Source: a bacterium (lineage in GTDB: Bacteria; Desulfobacterota; Binatia; HRBIN30; CADEER01). Taken from it: a stretch of 64,000 bases of DNA. The stretch spans positions 579,001 through 643,000 of the forward strand of contig JAHBUY010000001.1 of assembly GCA_019637795.1 (NCBI GenBank), written 5' to 3'. Each line of letters begins with the position of its first letter. Position 1 is the first letter of the stretch. The notes under the pieces are model-generated. The model did no database searches. It worked only from the letters and a program-made list of their open reading frames with translations, and was not told the DNA's origin. The translations under genes were made by a program, and so were the position numbers. Positions 51,843-61,228 of this stretch are shown here, in pieces.

Positions 51843-54800
51843 TCACCGTTCGCCTCTCCTGTTGCTTGACCGGCCGCGCCCGCCCGCAGAACCGGGGCCG
51901 AACAAGCCATATTGTGCCGGCTGCTCGGCGACAGCCGCTGTCGGCTGATCCTCGGCGGCGACCTCGGGCGCTTCCCCGCGCAGCTCCGCCTGCAGCGTGG
52001 CGAAGCCGGCCTCGCCGAGGATGTTGCGGGCGTGGATCTCGCAGTCCTTCCACGACTCCTCGGGTGACTGCTCGAGCTGCCAGGGGAGGAAGCGCTCGCC
52101 GAGGCGGGCGCGGACGGGCTGCGGCTCCTTCGCCCGCTGGTCGTGGCCGAGGCCGTAGTCGGCGAGGCGCAGCGTCTCGGGGAGCTGCCAGCCGGAGGCC
52201 GGGTCGAGGAACGGCAGGTCGGGAACGAGCGCCGGATCGAGCGTGCCGCAGAATGCGGCGATGGCGCGGTCGCGGTCGCCCGCGCATGCAGCGAGCGTGT
52301 TGTCCAAATCTCGGAAGGCAACCAGAGTCAGCACTGTTCGCCGAATCTCCGGATCGCTGCTCTTGTCGGTTCGCCAGAACCCTTTCGGATCGAGAGCCTT
52401 GAACTCGAAGCCTGCAGGGAGATCGCAATCGCGAAGGAGCCATGAGAGGTCGTCGAAACTCAAGCCGAAGCAGAAGGCGGCGAGCGCATCGACGATGCAC
52501 CACCTGCGGCTGCGCTCGTGCTCGGTGAGCGCCCAGTGTATCGGCCAGCCGCTTCGCCTGAGAGCGTTGCCGAAGGTGGCACCTGCAGCCATCCATGTAG
52601 GTGCAAAGCACACGTCTGCTGTGGAAAGTGCGCCGGCCGTCAATGCGATCGAATCGACTACGCTGGCTGGATGGGGCAGCGGCGTCTCCTCGATGACAAA
52701 GTAGTTGAGGTGAAGCCCTCCACATCGCGCTCTGGCCACGAAGTCGTAGGTCACCGAGTCGAGTATCGCAGCGAGGGCTGCCGGCTGCTGGCATCCCCGA
52801 AGCAGAGGAGCGGAGTTTCCGCACGGCAGGTCGGGAATCGTGCTGGCAATCATGGTGCGCGCATTCGTCGCCGAGGTGATGTCCATGAACGCCAGCTTCA
52901 CCGCCCAGTCGAGGCGCAGCCCTGATTCCACCTTGCTCTGGCGGTAGTCGGCGGCCGACATGAGGTACTGCGGCTGCAGCCGCTTGTGGCTCCAGGGAAA
53001 CTCTTCCCAGACGGCCTTTCGTCCCTTCCCGCTGACCCATCCTTTCTGGCTGAAGTCGAACTGGCCGATCATGCGGCCTTCGTAGAGCGGGAGGGCGATG
53101 TCCTCGATATCGGATTCGTCCACCGCCCCGCTGCCGTCGCGGAGGCGGATCCAGCCGATGGCGGGAGTGGTCTGCTTGGGATTTGGGCGGCCCTTGAACT
53201 TGATCCAGCGGCCGTATTCGTCGGGGACGTAGCCGCGCTCCTCCCACCAGGGGCGGGGTGGGAAGAGCTTGGAGTCGCTGGTCATGTTGAAGTCGCCCTG
53301 AGCGTACTCGATGCCCCAGCCGTTCTCGCTGTCGTCGCCGAGCAGGACGGAGTTGGCGTAGATCTTCTCCAGCACCTCGAGGTCGCGCTTCTGGCGGATC
53401 TCGAGGATGGCGCGGGTGCGGGGGCTGAAGCGCGCCACCTGCTCGCGGCCGTAGGGGATGACGTGGCGCTCGGCCTCGGCCCAGTCGGCGAGCTCGTGGC
53501 GCATGAAAGCGGCGCGGATGGCCTCGGTGGCGCCGCCCTTGCGGACGATCACGGGGCAGAACTTGAAGCGGCTGTCGATGTCGAAGATCTTCAGCCGGTT
53601 CTCGAAGCCGAACAGCCACTGCCAGCGGCACTGCTCGAGGAAGAGGCGGCGCAGCTCGGTCGAGCCCTTGTCGGTGTACAGGCCGGATGGGACGATCATC
53701 CCGACATGCCCGCCCGGGCACATCAATGCGTGGGCCTGCTCGAGGAACATCTTGTAGGTGTAGGGCTTACCATCTCCCTGGTGGCGGAAGGCGTGGCGCG
53801 GGTCGGCGTAGCTGCGACGACCGCCGCGCACACCTGCCCATCGCACGTGTAGAGCTTTGCTGTCTGGACCGAAGCTGAAGGACTCGCCGTCGTCCGATCC
53901 GTCGCCAAATGGCGATCCGGCGCACTTGTTCCAGTTCGCGTACGCTTTGAAACCAGCGTTGTAAGCCAGCCAGTCGCGCTCATCCGTGCGAGCCGCCTCG
54001 AACATCGCCGTCTGGGTGCGCAGCGCCTCCTGCTTACCGTAGGTTCGATAGAGCGGGTCGCGGTTGGAGAAGAACTCCTTCGAATTGGGCTGCAGGGTCT
54101 CCCACGGCGGGTTGCCAACGATGGCGTCGAAGCCGGCGTGCGGCGGCGCACCCGCATCCGACTGCATCTCGCGCTCGCGGCAGAAGACGTCGGGGAACTC
54201 CAGCTCCCAGTGGAAGAAGCGCAGCTCGCGCCACAGCTCGGCGACGACGGCGCGCTGCTCGTCCGAGAGGGCGTGGAGGCGGCGCGGCGTCGGCGCCAGG
54301 TCGAGGCGGTCGGCGGGCCAGAACCACAGGGCGCACCACGCGTCGAAGGCGGCGCGCAGGGCCTGGAGCGGCGAACGACTGCCGAGGTGCTCGCGGTAGA
54401 CCTCGGAGCGCCGGTCGCCGTCGGCGACGCCCATCGCGTGCATGGTTTCGAGGGCCGCGGCGGCCTCGTCGTGCAGCGCTTCCGGAGTCCGGCCGGCGAC
54501 GTGATCGTCGAACGTGAGCTGCCGGCTGATCAACTCGACCAGCTCGCGCTTGACGACGCCGTCGCGCATCGCCTTGATCGCCCTGGTCCACCCCTCCTTC
54601 GCGAAGTGGACGCCGTTGGCGTGCGTCTTGTCGCCGCCCTCGCGGTTCCAGGCCAGCACCGGGTAGTCGCGGAAGCGGTCGAACCAGCAGCCGACCAGGG
54701 CGTTGCCGACCTTGAGCTTGTGGTCGAGGAATTCGAACGGCAGATCGCGGTCGAGGGTCTCGATCCATAGCGCCAGTCGTCCGAGCTCGACGGCGAGCGG

Positions 54801-57059
54801 GTCGAGATCCACCCCGTACAGGCAGCGCTCGACGACGTAGCGCTTGAGGACGGCGCGCAGGCGCGGCTCGAAGTCCTCGGTATCGGGCCGGCAGGGCAGC
54901 GTCTCCTCGCCGAGGCTGCCGGTCGAGGGCCGGCCCTCGGCGAGCGTGACGAGGGTGTGCTCGCCCTGCGCCGCGATGCGGCCGTGGTGGTGCAGGCTCT
55001 GGTAAAGCGCGTCGGTGAGGAAGCGCAGGCTGGCGACCAGGAACGACGCCGAGCCCATTGCCGGGTCGCAGACCTTCAGGGCGAGGATCTCCTCGGGTCT
55101 GCACGGCGTCCACTCGGCCGCCGGGGCTGACTGGTCGGGCCTGCCGTCGGCGCCGGCCGGCGGGTCGAAGGCGAGCGGCCGCAGGGTGCGCTGCACCGTC
55201 GGCACGGCGAGGCCCGGGCGGGTGTAGAACGTCCCCGCGCCCTTGCGCGTGCCGCCCCAACGGACGAGGAACCACTCGCCGGGGAGCACGATGCGGGCGA
55301 TCAGCGACCGGGCCGTCGCCGCGACGACGGCGGCGTGGTGCTCGAGCGTTTCCTTATTCTTGGACTTCGGCTTGCGGACGAGCTTGCCGGCCTCGACGGC
55401 TCGCCGCGCCCATGTCTGCGCCCGCTCGTCGGCGGCCTGGCGGGCATCGTCGGGCTCGTCGGCGGTCTCGTCGGCCGCCTCCTCGACCTCCTCGGCGGCG
55501 GTATCGTCGTCGCCTTCGACATCGGCATCGGCTTCGCCGTCATCTTCGTCGTCCGCCTCCTCGTCGGCAGGCGGCTCGGCCTTGGCCTTCAGCTTCTCGA
55601 CCAGCTCGCCGAGGGCCTTGTCGCTCATTCCCTCCAGGCGGGAGAGCGGGAGGGCCGGCTGGTCGCCCAGAGCGAGGAAGACGATCGGGTCGTTGGCCGC
55701 AGCGCGGCGCAGCTCGTAGTCGAGCAGGCCCTCGTAGAGGATGCCGATGTACTCCGACGACAGGTCGGAGAAATCGACCGGCACGTTGACGCGCTTCCAG
55801 CCCGCGCCCTGGCGGAGGCGCATCTCGGTGACGCAGAGCAGGTCGAGCATGCGGTAGACGTCGGCGTCGTGGGGGCCGCGGGCGGGATCCTCGAGGGCGG
55901 CGAGGGCGCGGCGCAGCGGATCATCCGACGCGGGTTCGCCGGGCTCGAACAGGCCGCCGCCGTAGCGGATCAGGGTGAGGTCCTTGTGCGGCGATCCGTC
56001 GTAGATCAGGCGGAACAGCGCCAGCACGCGCGGCCAGGCGGCGTGACGGTGCGCCAGACGGGCGAGGCCGTCGCGGGTGCCGGCGCCGGCCTGCTGCAGC
56101 GCCTCGCGCAGGCCCTGCAGACCGTAGGAGAGATGGTAGACCGGGTTGCCGCGCGGCAGCAGGTCGTCGCGCGCCTCGGCGAAGAGGACGACGACCATGC
56201 GCATCACCACGCGAGTGGCGGCACGGTAGATCTGCTTGCGCGTCGCCTCGTCGGCGGCGAGGCCGTTGGGCAGCTCCGCATCGCGGAAGACGCGCTGGAT
56301 GAGCAGTTCGACCGCCTGGCGGACGCGCTCGCCGAGCGCCGCCGAGAGCTCGCCCTGCCCCTTGCGCGAGGCGGCGATGGCGGCGAGCAGCGGCGCCGGC
56401 ATGTTCTCCACCGGCGGCGTCAGGCGTTCGCGGTCGAGCAACGCGCGCAGCGCCGTCACCTGCGCGCCGGGCTCGCCCTCTTCGAACCAGAGGCCGACGT
56501 CCCACTCGGCGAAGGCGTCGGCGTCGAGCGAGGCGTGGATCAGCCGCCACTGCCAGCCGTTGGTCAGCAGCGCCAGCGAGCGCTCGCCGGCGCGCAGCCA
56601 CTCGACGACGCGCGCCGGCATGCGGCGACCGCGGCCGATGCCGAGGCGGCGCTCGCGATCGACGAAGAGCGGCAGCTCGGCGCCGTTGGTCCCCTGCCAG
56701 ACGCGCTGCGGTCTGACCGCCTCGCCGCTGAGGGCGCGGTGCGTCCACTCGCTGCCGAGGGCGCCGCCCTTCAGCCAGTGGCCCGTCTCTGGCTCGAGCG
56801 GACGGCCGAGGCCGAGCACCTCCTCGAGCACCACGTCGAGCAGCGCCGGCGGCGGTCCCGCGCCGTCGAGGGAAGCGATGGCGCGGCGCAGCCGCTCGAC
56901 CGTCTTCCAGGGCAGCGGCTCGAGATGCGGCGGGAAGACGTCAGTCAGGCGCGACGGCGAGAGCAGCAGGCCCGCGGTCCTGACGCTCTCCCAGGCGCTG
57001 AGAGGATCGAGGATCGAGGAACGAGGAGCGAGTCCGGAGGTGGGCTGCTCGTTCCTCAT
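51843..57059 (-). CDS. Large N6-adenine DNA methyltransferase (Eco57I/DrmMI-like)
   Basis: This 1738-aa enzyme contains motif I CDPAMGSASFLV (about residue 660) and the catalytic motif IV NPPWE (about 983), which mark N6-adenine methylation. A long N-terminal domain and an acidic, low-complexity insert (about 496-540) precede it. It is longer than typical DrmMI (about 1300 aa) and than BREX PglX. Its start overlaps the DrmD-like stop (ATGA, 57056-57059), which matches the drmD-drmMI order of class 1 DISARM. I saw no clear endonuclease motif, but a type IIG-like activity cannot be excluded. Confidence 0.82.
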   Translation of the reverse strand: MRNEQPTSGLAPRSSILDPLSAWESVRTAGLLLSPSRLTDVFPPHLEPLPWKTVERLRRAIASLDGAGPPPALLDVVLEEVLGLGRPLEPETGHWLKGGALGSEWTHRALSGEAVRPQRVWQGTNGAELPLFVDRERRLGIGRGRRMPARVVEWLRAGERSLALLTNGWQWRLIHASLDADAFAEWDVGLWFEEGEPGAQVTALRALLDRERLTPPVENMPAPLLAAIAASRKGQGELSAALGERVRQAVELLIQRVFRDAELPNGLAADEATRKQIYRAATRVVMRMVVVLFAEARDDLLPRGNPVYHLSYGLQGLREALQQAGAGTRDGLARLAHRHAAWPRVLALFRLIYDGSPHKDLTLIRYGGGLFEPGEPASDDPLRRALAALEDPARGPHDADVYRMLDLLCVTEMRLRQGAGWKRVNVPVDFSDLSSEYIGILYEGLLDYELRRAAANDPIVFLALGDQPALPLSRLEGMSDKALGELVEKLKAKAEPPADEEADDEDDGEADADVEGDDDTAAEEVEEAADETADEPDDARQAADERAQTWARRAVEAGKLVRKPKSKNKETLEHHAAVVAATARSLIARIVLPGEWFLVRWGGTRKGAGTFYTRPGLAVPTVQRTLRPLAFDPPAGADGRPDQSAPAAEWTPCRPEEILALKVCDPAMGSASFLVASLRFLTDALYQSLHHHGRIAAQGEHTLVTLAEGRPSTGSLGEETLPCRPDTEDFEPRLRAVLKRYVVERCLYGVDLDPLAVELGRLALWIETLDRDLPFEFLDHKLKVGNALVGCWFDRFRDYPVLAWNREGGDKTHANGVHFAKEGWTRAIKAMRDGVVKRELVELISRQLTFDDHVAGRTPEALHDEAAAALETMHAMGVADGDRRSEVYREHLGSRSPLQALRAAFDAWCALWFWPADRLDLAPTPRRLHALSDEQRAVVAELWRELRFFHWELEFPDVFCREREMQSDAGAPPHAGFDAIVGNPPWETLQPNSKEFFSNRDPLYRTYGKQEALRTQTAMFEAARTDERDWLAYNAGFKAYANWNKCAGSPFGDGSDDGESFSFGPDSKALHVRWAGVRGGRRSYADPRHAFRHQGDGKPYTYKMFLEQAHALMCPGGHVGMIVPSGLYTDKGSTELRRLFLEQCRWQWLFGFENRLKIFDIDSRFKFCPVIVRKGGATEAIRAAFMRHELADWAEAERHVIPYGREQVARFSPRTRAILEIRQKRDLEVLEKIYANSVLLGDDSENGWGIEYAQGDFNMTSDSKLFPPRPWWEERGYVPDEYGRWIKFKGRPNPKQTTPAIGWIRLRDGSGAVDESDIEDIALPLYEGRMIGQFDFSQKGWVSGKGRKAVWEEFPWSHKRLQPQYLMSAADYRQSKVESGLRLDWAVKLAFMDITSATNARTMIASTIPDLPCGNSAPLLRGCQQPAALAAILDSVTYDFVARARCGGLHLNYFVIEETPLPHPASVVDSIALTAGALSTADVCFAPTWMAAGATFGNALRRSGWPIHWALTEHERSRRWCIVDALAAFCFGLSFDDLSWLLRDCDLPAGFEFKALDPKGFWRTDKSSDPEIRRTVLTLVAFRDLDNTLAACAGDRDRAIAAFCGTLDPALVPDLPFLDPASGWQLPETLRLADYGLGHDQRAKEPQPVRARLGERFLPWQLEQSPEESWKDCEIHARNILGEAGFATLQAELRGEAPEVAAEDQPTAAVAEQPAQYGLFGPGSAGGRGRSSNRRGER

Positions 57060-57078
57060 TCCTCGTTCCTCGTTCCTC
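57002..57078. repeat. 31-bp imperfect inverted repeat of GAGGAAC units at the drmD-methyltransferase junction
   Basis: Each arm is 31 nt (57002-57032 and 57048-57078), separated by 15 nt and differing at about four positions. Each arm is itself a run of 8-bp GAGGAACG-like units. The right arm encodes the end of DrmD (ARGTRNEE) and the start of the methyltransferase (MRNEQ). The transcript can fold into a long stem that hides the overlapping stop/start. Confidence 0.8.
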
Positions 57079-60000
57079 GCGCCAGGCGGATCTCGATCGC
57101 CACCGGGAACACCTGCGCGCCGCCGCGCAGCGCGAACCGCCTCGGGATGATGCCGTTCAGCACCCGGTCGCGCTCGATCTGGAGCTGCTCGCGCAGCTCC
57201 TCGTAGTGCTGTCGGCGCCGCCGCACCTCGGCCTCGCGCTCCTCGACCGACTGCTCGAGCTCGCGCAGCCGCGAGTCGCGATCGAACAGCACGCCCTGCT
57301 GGCGCTCCGCCTTCAGCTCGTCGATCTCGCGCTGCAGGCGCTGCACGGTGCTGCGCTCGATCAGCACCGAGACCTCGCCCTGGCGCTGCTGGAAGCGCTC
57401 GCGCTCCGCGGCGTCGGCCGCCTTGCGGTCGCGCTCGAGCGCGGCGGCGAGGCGTCGCGACAACGCGGCGGCCTCGGCGCGGACGAGATCGCGCACGTCG
57501 CGATCGATCTCCTCCCACAGCTCGCGGGCGGCGGCGACCTGCTTCGGCGTCGGCGTCGCCGTGTGCGCCGCGCGCAGCGCGCGCGCGGGCGCGTGCGGCA
57601 GGGCGTCGGCAAGCTCGCCCCTGCGGATCGGAACGGCCACGGTCCGCACCCAGTGGTGGAACGTCTCCCGCAGCTCGTTCACCGCCAGCTCCTCCAGGGT
57701 GAGCAGCAGCAGCGCATCGGCGCCCTCCGGCACCGCACCCTGGCGAACGCCCCAGCGGGTGGCGCGACCGTGGACGGACGCTCCCGGGAAGCGAGAGCGG
57801 GCGAAGGTGTTGAGGGCGCGCCGGTACACCGGGTGTCCGAGGTGCATCAGCACCGTATCGCGGCGCGGGTGGAAGACCTGGCGCGGCCCGACCTCGCGCA
57901 TCAGGCGACGCGAATCGAAGCAGAGGCCGCGCAGCGCGCCGAGGCTGCCGTTGGCCGGGAGCCGCAGCGTGTCATCGACCAGCTCCTGCCAGGCCACCGG
58001 CACGGGCAGCACGAGCTGGAAGCGGCCGTGGTCGTCGGGGCCGTGCAGGCGCGATCCGCCGGCTCCCAGGCCGAGCGCGACGTCCAGCGTGCTGGTCAGC
58101 GCCTCGGGGTCGAGGTCGATCTCCTCGGCGAGGGCGGCGAGCTTGCGCAGCTCGGCGTCGCCCATCTCGATCTCGCGAGTGCGCGGCAGGGCGGCGCGAT
58201 CGCGGGCGCGCTCGACGGTGATCTCGAGCTCGTCGAGAACCGCGTCGGCGTCGGCGCCCTCGATCAGGCGGCGCTCGACGGCGCGGTCGAAGACGTCGCC
58301 GGTCGAGCCCAGGTCCTCGCGGATCGTGTTCACCTTCTGCGCCACCTTGGCGAGGAAGCGGAGGTCGGCGTCCTCGTTGCTGGTGAAATGGTGCACGGTG
58401 ACGTCGCGCGCCTGGCCGTGGCGGTCGAGGCGGCCGTTGCGCTGTTCGAGGCGGGCGGGATTCCAGGGGATGTCGTAGTGGAAGAGGAAGCGCGCCGTCT
58501 CTTGGAGGTTGAGACCTTCCGAGGCGGCGTCGGTGGCGATCAGGATGCGCACCGGGTCGGCCGGATCATTGAACGCCGTCTTGATCGCGTCGCGCTCGCG
58601 GTCGTCCATGCCGCCGAACAGCACCCGCACCGCGCCGGCGTCGGGGTAGCGCTCGCGCAGGCGGCGCTCGAGATAGTCCAGCGTCGTCTTGTACTCGGTG
58701 AAGATCACCAGGCGCTCGTCGGCGACGAAGCCCTTGCGGCCGGCGCGCAGGTGGGTGTCGATCCAGGTCACGAGCGTGTCGAAGCGAGCGTCGCGGCGCG
58801 GCGTCGAGGCGGCATCCGCCAGCCCGAGCGCCTCGAGGGCCGCGTCGAGGGCGCGCATCTCGGCGGCGAGCTCGGCGGCGAGCGGGCGCAGCCAGGCGCC
58901 GACGACGTGGGCGGCGTGGCCGGTGCGGCCCTCGACCTCGCGGTCGTCGGGCGTCTCGTCGAGGAGCTGCCGGCGCGCGGCATCGACGGCGGCGAGGGCT
59001 GTCTCGTCGGCGCCGTCGGCCTCCTCGACGCCGATCCGGTAGCGCTGCCACGAATCGGCGAACGCGACGGGGCACGAAAGCAGACGCTTGCCGAGCACCT
59101 CGACGGCGAAGGCGCCGGCCAGCTCCTCCCTGCGCTTTCCCCTGGCGACGAGACCGCGGACGCGCTTGCGGAAACTGTCGAACGCCGCGCCGAGGGCCTG
59201 CTCCTCGGGGCTGAGCACGAGCGGCACGGCAACGAGGTCGCGCTCGCCGAAGCGCGGCGGGTTCGTCCGCTCGTTGATCTCGCGCTTCAGGCGGCGCACC
59301 ACCACCTGCTCGACGCGCACCTTCTCCGAGTCGGTGAGCGCCTCGCTCTTGCGGGTGAAGCGGACCGGGTCGAGGCACTCGAGCAGGCCGGTGAAGCTGC
59401 GGGTGTGTCCGTTGTGCGGCGTCGCGGTGAGGAAGAGGCGGTGCTCGAACCAGGGCGCGATGCGGCGCAGCATCTTCGACGCGTCGCTGTCGTCGCCGAG
59501 CGAGGACGGCGAGAGGTTGTGCGCCTCGTCCACCACCAGGAGGTCCCAGGCCAGGTGTGGAGACGCCTTGATGGCCTGACTGGCTGCGTGGAAGCTCTCG
59601 AAGACGTCGTCCTGCTTCAGGTAGTCGAAGCTGGTGATGGCGCGCGGGAAGGTGCGCCACGGGTTGGCGTCGAGTCCGAGGCGGCGTTGCAGCGCGTGCG
59701 TCGCCGGGCGATCGACGACCTCGAAGTCGAGGGCGAACTTCTCCCGCATCTCCTGGCGCCACTGGGTGCGCAGCGAGGCGGGGCAGACGATCAGGATGCG
59801 GCGGACGCGGCGGCGCAGGATCAGCTCGGTGAGGATCAGGCCGGCCTCGATCGTCTTGCCGAGGCCGACGTCGTCGGCGAGCAGCAGCGCCACGCGCGGC
59901 ATGCGCATCGCCTTCAGCAGCGGGACGAGCTGGAAATCCTCGACCTGGATGGCGCCGTGCAGCGGCGAGGCGAGCGGGAAGCGGTCGAGCGGACCGTCGG

Positions 60001-60325
60001 AGCCGTCGGGATCGACGTAGGGCGTCAGCGCCGACCAGCGCGTCGCCCGCACCAGGGCGTCCAGCTCGGCCGGCGCCATCGGCGCGTCGGAGGCGATGGC
60101 GGGAAGCGCCGACGGCTCGAGGATGGTCGCACCGAGCTGCTGCTCGGTCTCCCAGAGGAGCTGATCCTCGGGCGCGCCGTCGGCGTCGATGTACTCGACC
60201 GAGACGAGGTGGACGGTCTCGTCGCGCCCGCCGCCGCTCGGCTCGACGGCGGTGACCAGCCCGCGCCGATTGCGCACGGTGGCGAGCATGCCGACGCGCG
60301 GCGGCGCCTGCGCCGCCACGCTCAC
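57056..60325 (-). CDS. drmD: DrmD-like SNF2 helicase (DISARM-type)
   Basis: This 1089-aa helicase has the DrmD layout: an N-terminal regulatory domain, Walker A LADDVGLGKTIEAG (about residue 145), VVDEAHNL (about 265), FTEYKTTLDYLERRL, DAASEGLNLQ (about 600), QRNGRLDRHGQARDVTV (about 630), and a C-terminal coiled coil (about 960-1040). The GTG at 60325 is preceded by GGGAGAG 7 nt upstream. The stop overlaps the methyltransferase start. DrmD is a class 1 DISARM helicase, but this locus has no separate drmA, drmB or drmC next to it. Confidence 0.83.
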   Translation of the reverse strand: MSVAAQAPPRVGMLATVRNRRGLVTAVEPSGGGRDETVHLVSVEYIDADGAPEDQLLWETEQQLGATILEPSALPAIASDAPMAPAELDALVRATRWSALTPYVDPDGSDGPLDRFPLASPLHGAIQVEDFQLVPLLKAMRMPRVALLLADDVGLGKTIEAGLILTELILRRRVRRILIVCPASLRTQWRQEMREKFALDFEVVDRPATHALQRRLGLDANPWRTFPRAITSFDYLKQDDVFESFHAASQAIKASPHLAWDLLVVDEAHNLSPSSLGDDSDASKMLRRIAPWFEHRLFLTATPHNGHTRSFTGLLECLDPVRFTRKSEALTDSEKVRVEQVVVRRLKREINERTNPPRFGERDLVAVPLVLSPEEQALGAAFDSFRKRVRGLVARGKRREELAGAFAVEVLGKRLLSCPVAFADSWQRYRIGVEEADGADETALAAVDAARRQLLDETPDDREVEGRTGHAAHVVGAWLRPLAAELAAEMRALDAALEALGLADAASTPRRDARFDTLVTWIDTHLRAGRKGFVADERLVIFTEYKTTLDYLERRLRERYPDAGAVRVLFGGMDDRERDAIKTAFNDPADPVRILIATDAASEGLNLQETARFLFHYDIPWNPARLEQRNGRLDRHGQARDVTVHHFTSNEDADLRFLAKVAQKVNTIREDLGSTGDVFDRAVERRLIEGADADAVLDELEITVERARDRAALPRTREIEMGDAELRKLAALAEEIDLDPEALTSTLDVALGLGAGGSRLHGPDDHGRFQLVLPVPVAWQELVDDTLRLPANGSLGALRGLCFDSRRLMREVGPRQVFHPRRDTVLMHLGHPVYRRALNTFARSRFPGASVHGRATRWGVRQGAVPEGADALLLLTLEELAVNELRETFHHWVRTVAVPIRRGELADALPHAPARALRAAHTATPTPKQVAAARELWEEIDRDVRDLVRAEAAALSRRLAAALERDRKAADAAERERFQQRQGEVSVLIERSTVQRLQREIDELKAERQQGVLFDRDSRLRELEQSVEEREAEVRRRRQHYEELREQLQIERDRVLNGIIPRRFALRGGAQVFPVAIEIRLARGTRNEE

Positions 60326-60418
60326 GGCGAGACTCTCCCGTTACCCCGACGACGCTCCGGGCGTTGCTGTCCCACGGTCCCCCACTGCGGTGAATGTCTG
60401 CGCGATTCGGAGCCGACG

Positions 60419-60447
60419 TAGATAGTCGATCGCGAGCGGGGCGACAA
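60419..60447 (-). promoter_or_regulatory. Candidate promoter of the drmD operon
   Basis: TTGTCG (plus 60442-60447) and TATCTA (plus 60419-60424) are separated by 17 bp on the minus strand, about 95 bp upstream of the drmD start. Weak consensus; prediction only. Confidence 0.4.
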
Positions 60448-60556
60448 CTGCAAACCAGGGTTAACGGCGGTCATGGACCGCGCGCTGAATTCGACGGGGC
60501 GAGGGCGTGAGACGCGGTGTGGCGCGACGACGACCTGGTGTGCGACGAAGGACGGC

Positions 60557-61000
60557 ATGAGCGAACGGACCTCGAGCGCGAAGCAAATCACGGCCCGCCT
60601 GATCAAGCTCAAGCGCGGGCGCAAACGGCGCCACGTGCGGGCGCGAGAAGAGGGGCGGCGCAGAGGCGCGTTGACACCTCGTCAACGCCGTGACGTGCTC
60701 GCCAAGACGGCCGGCCGTTGTCACGTGTGCGGCGGCACGGTGGATGGCGCCTGGCACGCCGACCACGTGCTCGCGCACAGCGGCGGCGGACGACATCGGG
60801 CGGACAACTTTCTGGCGGCGCATCGGCTCTGCAACACCTATCGGTGGGATTACTCGCCCGGCGAGTTCCAGCTCATCCTCAAGCTCGGCGGCTGGATCGC
60901 GAACGAGATCCGGCGCTCGACCCCCGTGGGGCGTGCGGCGGCGGACGGGTTCGTGAAGAAGGAGCGGCGCCGGGCTGGGCGAGCGAAGAGGAGTGCGTAG
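60557..61000 (+). CDS. Small HNH endonuclease (147 aa)
   Basis: This protein has a basic N-terminus (LIKLKRGRKRRHVRAREE) and an HNH core: CHVCGG, HADHVLAHSGGG, RADNFLAAHRLCN. The ATG at 60557 has AAGGA 5 nt upstream. It is divergent from the drmD operon. Such free HNH proteins occur as restriction-type or homing-like nucleases; its target is unknown. Confidence 0.8.
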   Translation: MSERTSSAKQITARLIKLKRGRKRRHVRAREEGRRRGALTPRQRRDVLAKTAGRCHVCGGTVDGAWHADHVLAHSGGGRHRADNFLAAHRLCNTYRWDYSPGEFQLILKLGGWIANEIRRSTPVGRAAADGFVKKERRRAGRAKRSA

Positions 61001-61228
61001 ATCCTCCGGCGGCGGCGGCGTTGTCGCCTCGCATCCCTGTCGCGGCCGAGATCGATGCCCATCCACAACTGCGGCGCCGCAGATGGGAGCCAGCGAGGGC
61101 GCTCCGGGCGCACGGAAGGCCGGGGGCCTTGCCTCCCGGCGACACGGTAACGTAGTCGCGATGCCAGATGCCGCGCCGCGAGGGCGGTGACCGGCGCGGC
61201 GTTGTGCCAGGGCACAGGGGGGAAGCAC

